Shown here piece by piece: positions 4,040 through 6,913 of a stretch of DNA of 6,913 bases. Below the pieces are notes generated by a model, which saw only the letters and a program-made list of their open reading frames with translations, made no database searches and was not told the DNA's origin. The stretch is from Lachnospiraceae bacterium (GTDB lineage Bacteria > Bacillota > Clostridia > Lachnospirales > Lachnospiraceae), in NCBI GenBank assembly GCA_017964055.1, contig JAGCSS010000026.1:1-6913 (forward strand), read 5' to 3'. The stretch's first letter is position 1; the number at the start of each line of letters is the position of its first letter. Position numbers and translations under genes: made by a program.

Positions 4040-5722
4040 ATGAAGCTGATCCCAAAGAAAAACCTGTATTTATTTATATTCTGCCTGATAATAGCCGTTA
4101 CCAGCATTTCGATCCTTGTGATCGAGATAAGAAGAGGCGACAAAACGCTGCAGAAGCAGGAGATCACGGGCGGATGGACGGCAGCGGCCCACGGGCAGAC
4201 CTATGAAAACGTGGCGCTGGGGACAGATACCTTCGATATGTTCGGCACCGGTGATGTCTTTGAACTGGAAACGACGCTTCCCGCATGCGATATCCCGGAT
4301 CCCACGCTTGAGATATATTCCGTGCACAGCATGGTCGATGTGTATGTGGACGGAGAGCATATATTCAATTACGGACAGAAATATTACGATTCCGGAAAGA
4401 TGCTGGGCTACGGCTGGAATTTCGTCAGACTTCCGGATAACTTTGAAGGCAAACGGGTCAGGATCGTTTTTCATGTCACCGAGGACGATTCCTTTAACGG
4501 CATACCTTCGGTCTGCATACTCAACGGCGACAGCGTGGTAAACGATCTCCTGATCAATGAGCGCGTCTATCTGGCGATCAGCATGTTCCTGATCGTTATC
4601 GGATCGATGGGCATGGTGTTCGCGATCATACTTTCGTTCAGGAACCTGTCCGCGCTCAAGATGTTCTGTATCATGCTGTTCGCGTTCCTGATAGGCGTCT
4701 ATACCCTGGCCAATTCCGATCTTCTGATAGTGTTTAATCTTGATATGGCGCAGAAATGCCTGTTTGAGTATATGTCACTGTATACTTTTGTTATCCCCTT
4801 CACCGTTTATTTCTCCGACTGGATCACGGAAAAAGGCTTCCCCAACAGGCTTAAGTGGTTTTTCAATATATGGGTCATCGTCGAGTTCCTGTTTGCGGTT
4901 GTCGTATTTACTCTCCATTTTACGAATATCGTGCATATGCCGCATTTTGTGGGATATTGCCACATCTGCATGATAGTGACGCTGATCCTCATCATACATC
5001 TGACGGTGGTGCGCAGACGGGTCACAAAGCGGCTGGACAAAGGACTCGCGTTTGGCTTTGCGCTGGCCATTTTGGTCGCGGCCATAGAGCTGGTACGCTA
5101 TAACGTCGAAAAGTATTACACAGGTTTCCAAAACAACAGATACAGCAGTTCCATCGCCTTTGCGGCGCTGATCGTGGTACTTACGCTGTTTATAGATTTT
5201 ATGTCAAAGATAGCGGGAAACCTGCGAAAAGAGGCCGAAGCGAGAGCCTTTGAGAAAATGGCCTACATGGATGAGCTCACGGGCATCCTGAACAGGCGCG
5301 GAGCCGAGGAGGAGCTCAATAAGCTCAAAGGCGCCAAGTCTCCGTATGCGCTCGTGAGCGTGGATATGAACCTTCTGAAGATGATGAACGACACCTTCGG
5401 ACATGCCACCGGAGACAGGGCGCTGACTTTGCTTGCCAGGAAACTCAGGGAGGCATTTCCCGAACCCTGTGTCGTTGCGCGCGTGGGCGGCGACGAGTTT
5501 ATCGCGATCGTGCCCGACGCTTCAAAGGATTACGTGGATGCGCATGAGGCTGCTTTTGTCAATAAGATGAACGAGCACAACAAAAAAGGCGGCAATGTCA
5601 CATTGAGTGCCGCGTACGGCACAGCGTACAGCGATGAGGCCGATACTCCCGAAAAGGTGCTTAAGATCGCGGATGACAGGATGTATCTGGCAAAAAAGGA
5701 ATCCAAACTCGGAAGAAATTAA
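4040..5722 (+). CDS. Membrane diguanylate cyclase with extracellular sensor domain (7TM-GGDEF)
   Basis: This 560-residue protein should make cyclic di-GMP from two GTP. An N-terminal helix at about 9-27 is followed by an extracellular beta-sandwich domain (about 30-172, including LEIYSVHSMVDVYVDGEHI) that probably senses a ligand. Seven further helices (about 176-199, 207-224, 243-260, 271-293, 304-324, 337-352, 372-390) recall the 7TMR-DISM sensor family. A short linker (391-406) leads to a GGDEF domain at 407-556. It starts MAYMDELTGILNRR, has the metal/nucleotide residues D442 and NDTFGHATGD (450-459), and the intact catalytic motif RVGGDEF (GGDEF at 483-487). The inhibitory RxxD site is absent: the equivalent positions read PEPC. 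Enzyme activity is likely, without the usual product inhibition. The ribosome binding site AGGAG (4030-4034) is 5 nt before the ATG. The gene is monocistronic and ends in a strong terminator. Confidence 0.92.
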   Translation: MKLIPKKNLYLFIFCLIIAVTSISILVIEIRRGDKTLQKQEITGGWTAAAHGQTYENVALGTDTFDMFGTGDVFELETTLPACDIPDPTLEIYSVHSMVDVYVDGEHIFNYGQKYYDSGKMLGYGWNFVRLPDNFEGKRVRIVFHVTEDDSFNGIPSVCILNGDSVVNDLLINERVYLAISMFLIVIGSMGMVFAIILSFRNLSALKMFCIMLFAFLIGVYTLANSDLLIVFNLDMAQKCLFEYMSLYTFVIPFTVYFSDWITEKGFPNRLKWFFNIWVIVEFLFAVVVFTLHFTNIVHMPHFVGYCHICMIVTLILIIHLTVVRRRVTKRLDKGLAFGFALAILVAAIELVRYNVEKYYTGFQNNRYSSSIAFAALIVVLTLFIDFMSKIAGNLRKEAEARAFEKMAYMDELTGILNRRGAEEELNKLKGAKSPYALVSVDMNLLKMMNDTFGHATGDRALTLLARKLREAFPEPCVVARVGGDEFIAIVPDASKDYVDAHEAAFVNKMNEHNKKGGNVTLSAAYGTAYSDEADTPEKVLKIADDRMYLAKKESKLGRN

Positions 5723-5726
5723 GATT

Positions 5727-5760
5727 TACGGCAGGACATTTTTCCTGCCGTATTTTTTAT
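5727..5760 (+). terminator. Intrinsic terminator of the diguanylate cyclase gene
   Basis: TACGGCAGGA (5727-5736) pairs with TCCTGCCGTA (5743-5752) as a 10-bp stem with a 6-nt loop, directly followed by six T (5753-5758). It starts 5 nt after the stop codon. Confidence 0.92.
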
Positions 5761-5769
5761 TATTGTGCC

Positions 5770-5799
5770 TTGACAAACGATCAAAAAGATGATTATAAT
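5770..5799 (+). promoter_or_regulatory. Consensus sigma-A promoter for the solute-binding protein gene
   Basis: TTGACA (5770-5775), an 18-nt spacer and TATAAT (5794-5799): both hexamers are perfect. Transcription would start near 5806, just before the palindromic operator. A promoter this strong suggests it is held down by a repressor. Confidence 0.9.
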
Positions 5800-5809
5800 C
5801 TAGTCATAG

Positions 5810-5823
5810 GTTTAACGTTAAAC
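5810..5823. promoter_or_regulatory. LacI-family-type operator palindrome
   Basis: GTTTAACGTTAAAC is a perfect 14-bp palindrome with a central CG flanked by AA and TT, the hallmark of LacI/GalR-family operators. It lies about 4-18 bases after the predicted start of transcription, so a bound regulator would block the promoter. LacI-family proteins often control sugar uptake, which fits the downstream gene. The regulator gene is not in the window. Confidence 0.7.
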
Positions 5824-5872
5824 GTGACGTAAAATCAAGCATTTCATTATTTAGCAGAAACAGGAGGAAGCC

Positions 5873-6913
5873 ATGAAAAAGATTAGTTTCGTTTTCGTAT
5901 TGATGATGGCTGTATGCATGCTTTTCACGGCATGTGGGGGAAAGAACGGCGACGATACCGAAGCGGCAAAGCCGACCGAGGCGCCGCAGGTCTCGGAGGA
6001 CCTCGGGAATGAACTGGACTCGTTTTCCGATGAAGTGATCGACGGGGATCTGACATGCACGATCACACTCGGGAACTGGCCGCCCGATACAGCGGCAGCA
6101 TCCGAGCTCGCGCTGTTCGAGGGCTATAAGGCCACGATGGAGAAGCAGTATCCCAATGTTACTCTCGTGCCCGACTATTATTCCTACTCGCTCAGCAACT
6201 ATGTGCCTATGGCAAAGGGCGGCACGGCTCCGAGCATTTTCCAGCCTCCTTTCACTGATCCCCAGCTGCTGATCAGCCAGAATCTGGTCGGAGATGTGAC
6301 CGATGCGCTTAAGGAGATAGGAGTGCTTGATAAGTTCAGCCCTTCGTATATCGAGATGCTCGCCGATGAGAACGGACGCATCTACGGTCTGCCCCGAGAC
6401 GGTTATGTGCTCGGCATGCATATCAATGTCGCGCTGTTCAGGGAGGCGGGACTCGTGGATGAAGACGGGCTTCCCAAATATCCGAAAACGCTGCAGGAAC
6501 TGGCCGAGTACGGTCAGATCATCCGTGAAAAGACCGGCAAGGCAGGTCTGGTTTTCCCTGCGAGCGAAACCTACGGCGGATGGCTTTTCACAAATATCGC
6601 ATGGAATTTCGGCTGCGTGGGAGAGAGCGCGCTCGAGTATCAGGATGAGAACGGACGCTGGATATGCAATTTCACATCGCCCGAGTGCATCGCCGCGATG
6701 GAATACATGCGTGATCTTCGCTGGAAATATGACATCCTGAATGCCGATACGACTACCACAGACTGGGCCGGCGCGCACTCGGAGCTCGGCACGGGCGAGG
6801 CTGCAATGAATTTCGCCGCCGACGATTCTGTCGATCAGCCCACTTCGAACAAGGGTCTGGCGCTCGAGGATTTTGCGCTGATACCGTTCCCTGAGGGACC
6901 CGCGGGACGCTAC
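5873..6913 (+). CDS. ABC transporter solute-binding lipoprotein, sugar type (partial, 3' end outside window)
   Basis: The first 347 codons of an extracellular solute-binding protein (family 1-like), open to the window end. AGGAGG (5862-5867) is 5 nt before the ATG. A lipoprotein signal peptide ends LFTAC, with Cys21 as the lipidated residue, so the protein would be anchored outside the membrane and hand substrate to an ABC permease. An acidic, low-complexity linker (about 22-60, with TEAAKPTEAPQ) is followed by a strand (CTITLGNWPP), a helix EGYKATMEKQYPNVTLVPDYY, the hinge-type segment AKGGTAPSIFQPPF, and GRIYGLPRDGYVLGMHINVALFREAG, all typical of carbohydrate-binding members. The Trp and Tyr residues around WNFGC and RDLRWKYD could stack on a sugar. 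The exact substrate is unknown. Full-length members are usually longer, with permease genes next, so it likely leads an uptake operon under the LacI-type operator. Confidence 0.88.
   Translation, partial: MKKISFVFVLMMAVCMLFTACGGKNGDDTEAAKPTEAPQVSEDLGNELDSFSDEVIDGDLTCTITLGNWPPDTAAASELALFEGYKATMEKQYPNVTLVPDYYSYSLSNYVPMAKGGTAPSIFQPPFTDPQLLISQNLVGDVTDALKEIGVLDKFSPSYIEMLADENGRIYGLPRDGYVLGMHINVALFREAGLVDEDGLPKYPKTLQELAEYGQIIREKTGKAGLVFPASETYGGWLFTNIAWNFGCVGESALEYQDENGRWICNFTSPECIAAMEYMRDLRWKYDILNADTTTTDWAGAHSELGTGEAAMNFAADDSVDQPTSNKGLALEDFALIPFPEGPAGRY

Noticed and set aside
5804..6778. A 324-codon open frame on the minus strand opposite the solute-binding protein gene
   Set aside because: It has no recognisable domain and a Cys/His/Arg-rich composition typical of antisense shadows. 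It also covers the promoter and operator of a clear lipoprotein gene with a strong ribosome binding site on the plus strand.

Overview
The window looks like a chromosomal piece from a Gram-positive anaerobe of the Bacillota, most likely a gut or rumen member of the Clostridia (Lachnospiraceae-like). The signs are strong GGAGG-type ribosome binding sites, sigma-A style TTGACA/TATAAT promoters, a solute-binding lipoprotein behind a LacI-type operator, a 7TM-type diguanylate cyclase, and Clostridia-style flavin reductase and SRAP proteins. This assignment comes from gene content and signals, not from a marker gene.

Layout, left to right. At 29-976 (+) there is an HNH-type nuclease-like protein, locally richer in A+T than much of the window. 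It is followed by a start-less, acidic 63-codon reading frame (986-1177) that looks like the tail of a broken gene. Positions 1178-1324 hold an orphan Shine-Dalgarno copy, a short hairpin, an extended -10 promoter and an 18-bp operator-like palindrome. These lead into a secreted protein with a C-terminal SH3-like domain (1325-2116, +). A GC-rich hairpin (2141-2166) separates this gene from a convergent gene for a small two-helix membrane protein of unknown function (2197-2670, -). A divergent promoter region (2671-2862) then leads into a flavin reductase-like FMN-binding protein (2863-3336, +). Its end overlaps by 11 bp the end of a convergent SRAP/YedK/HMCES-family DNA-protein crosslinking protein (3326-3967, -). 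A 72-bp divergent spacer precedes a membrane-bound diguanylate cyclase with an extracellular sensor domain (4040-5722, +), which ends in a clear intrinsic terminator. The last gene (5873 to the window end, +) is the first part of a sugar-type ABC transporter solute-binding lipoprotein. It has a perfect-hexamer promoter with a 14-bp LacI-type operator just downstream, so it probably opens a carbohydrate uptake operon that continues beyond the window.

The genes are mostly single transcription units in alternating orientation, each with its own promoter, and I see no multi-gene operon inside the window. I found no convincing new multi-gene system. The most unusual part is the left end. There the nuclease-like gene is framed by a 9-bp inverted repeat (2-10 and 974-982) and sits directly before a gene remnant in the same frame, which could mark a mobile or recombined segment. 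No RNA genes, CRISPR arrays or insertion sequences were seen.
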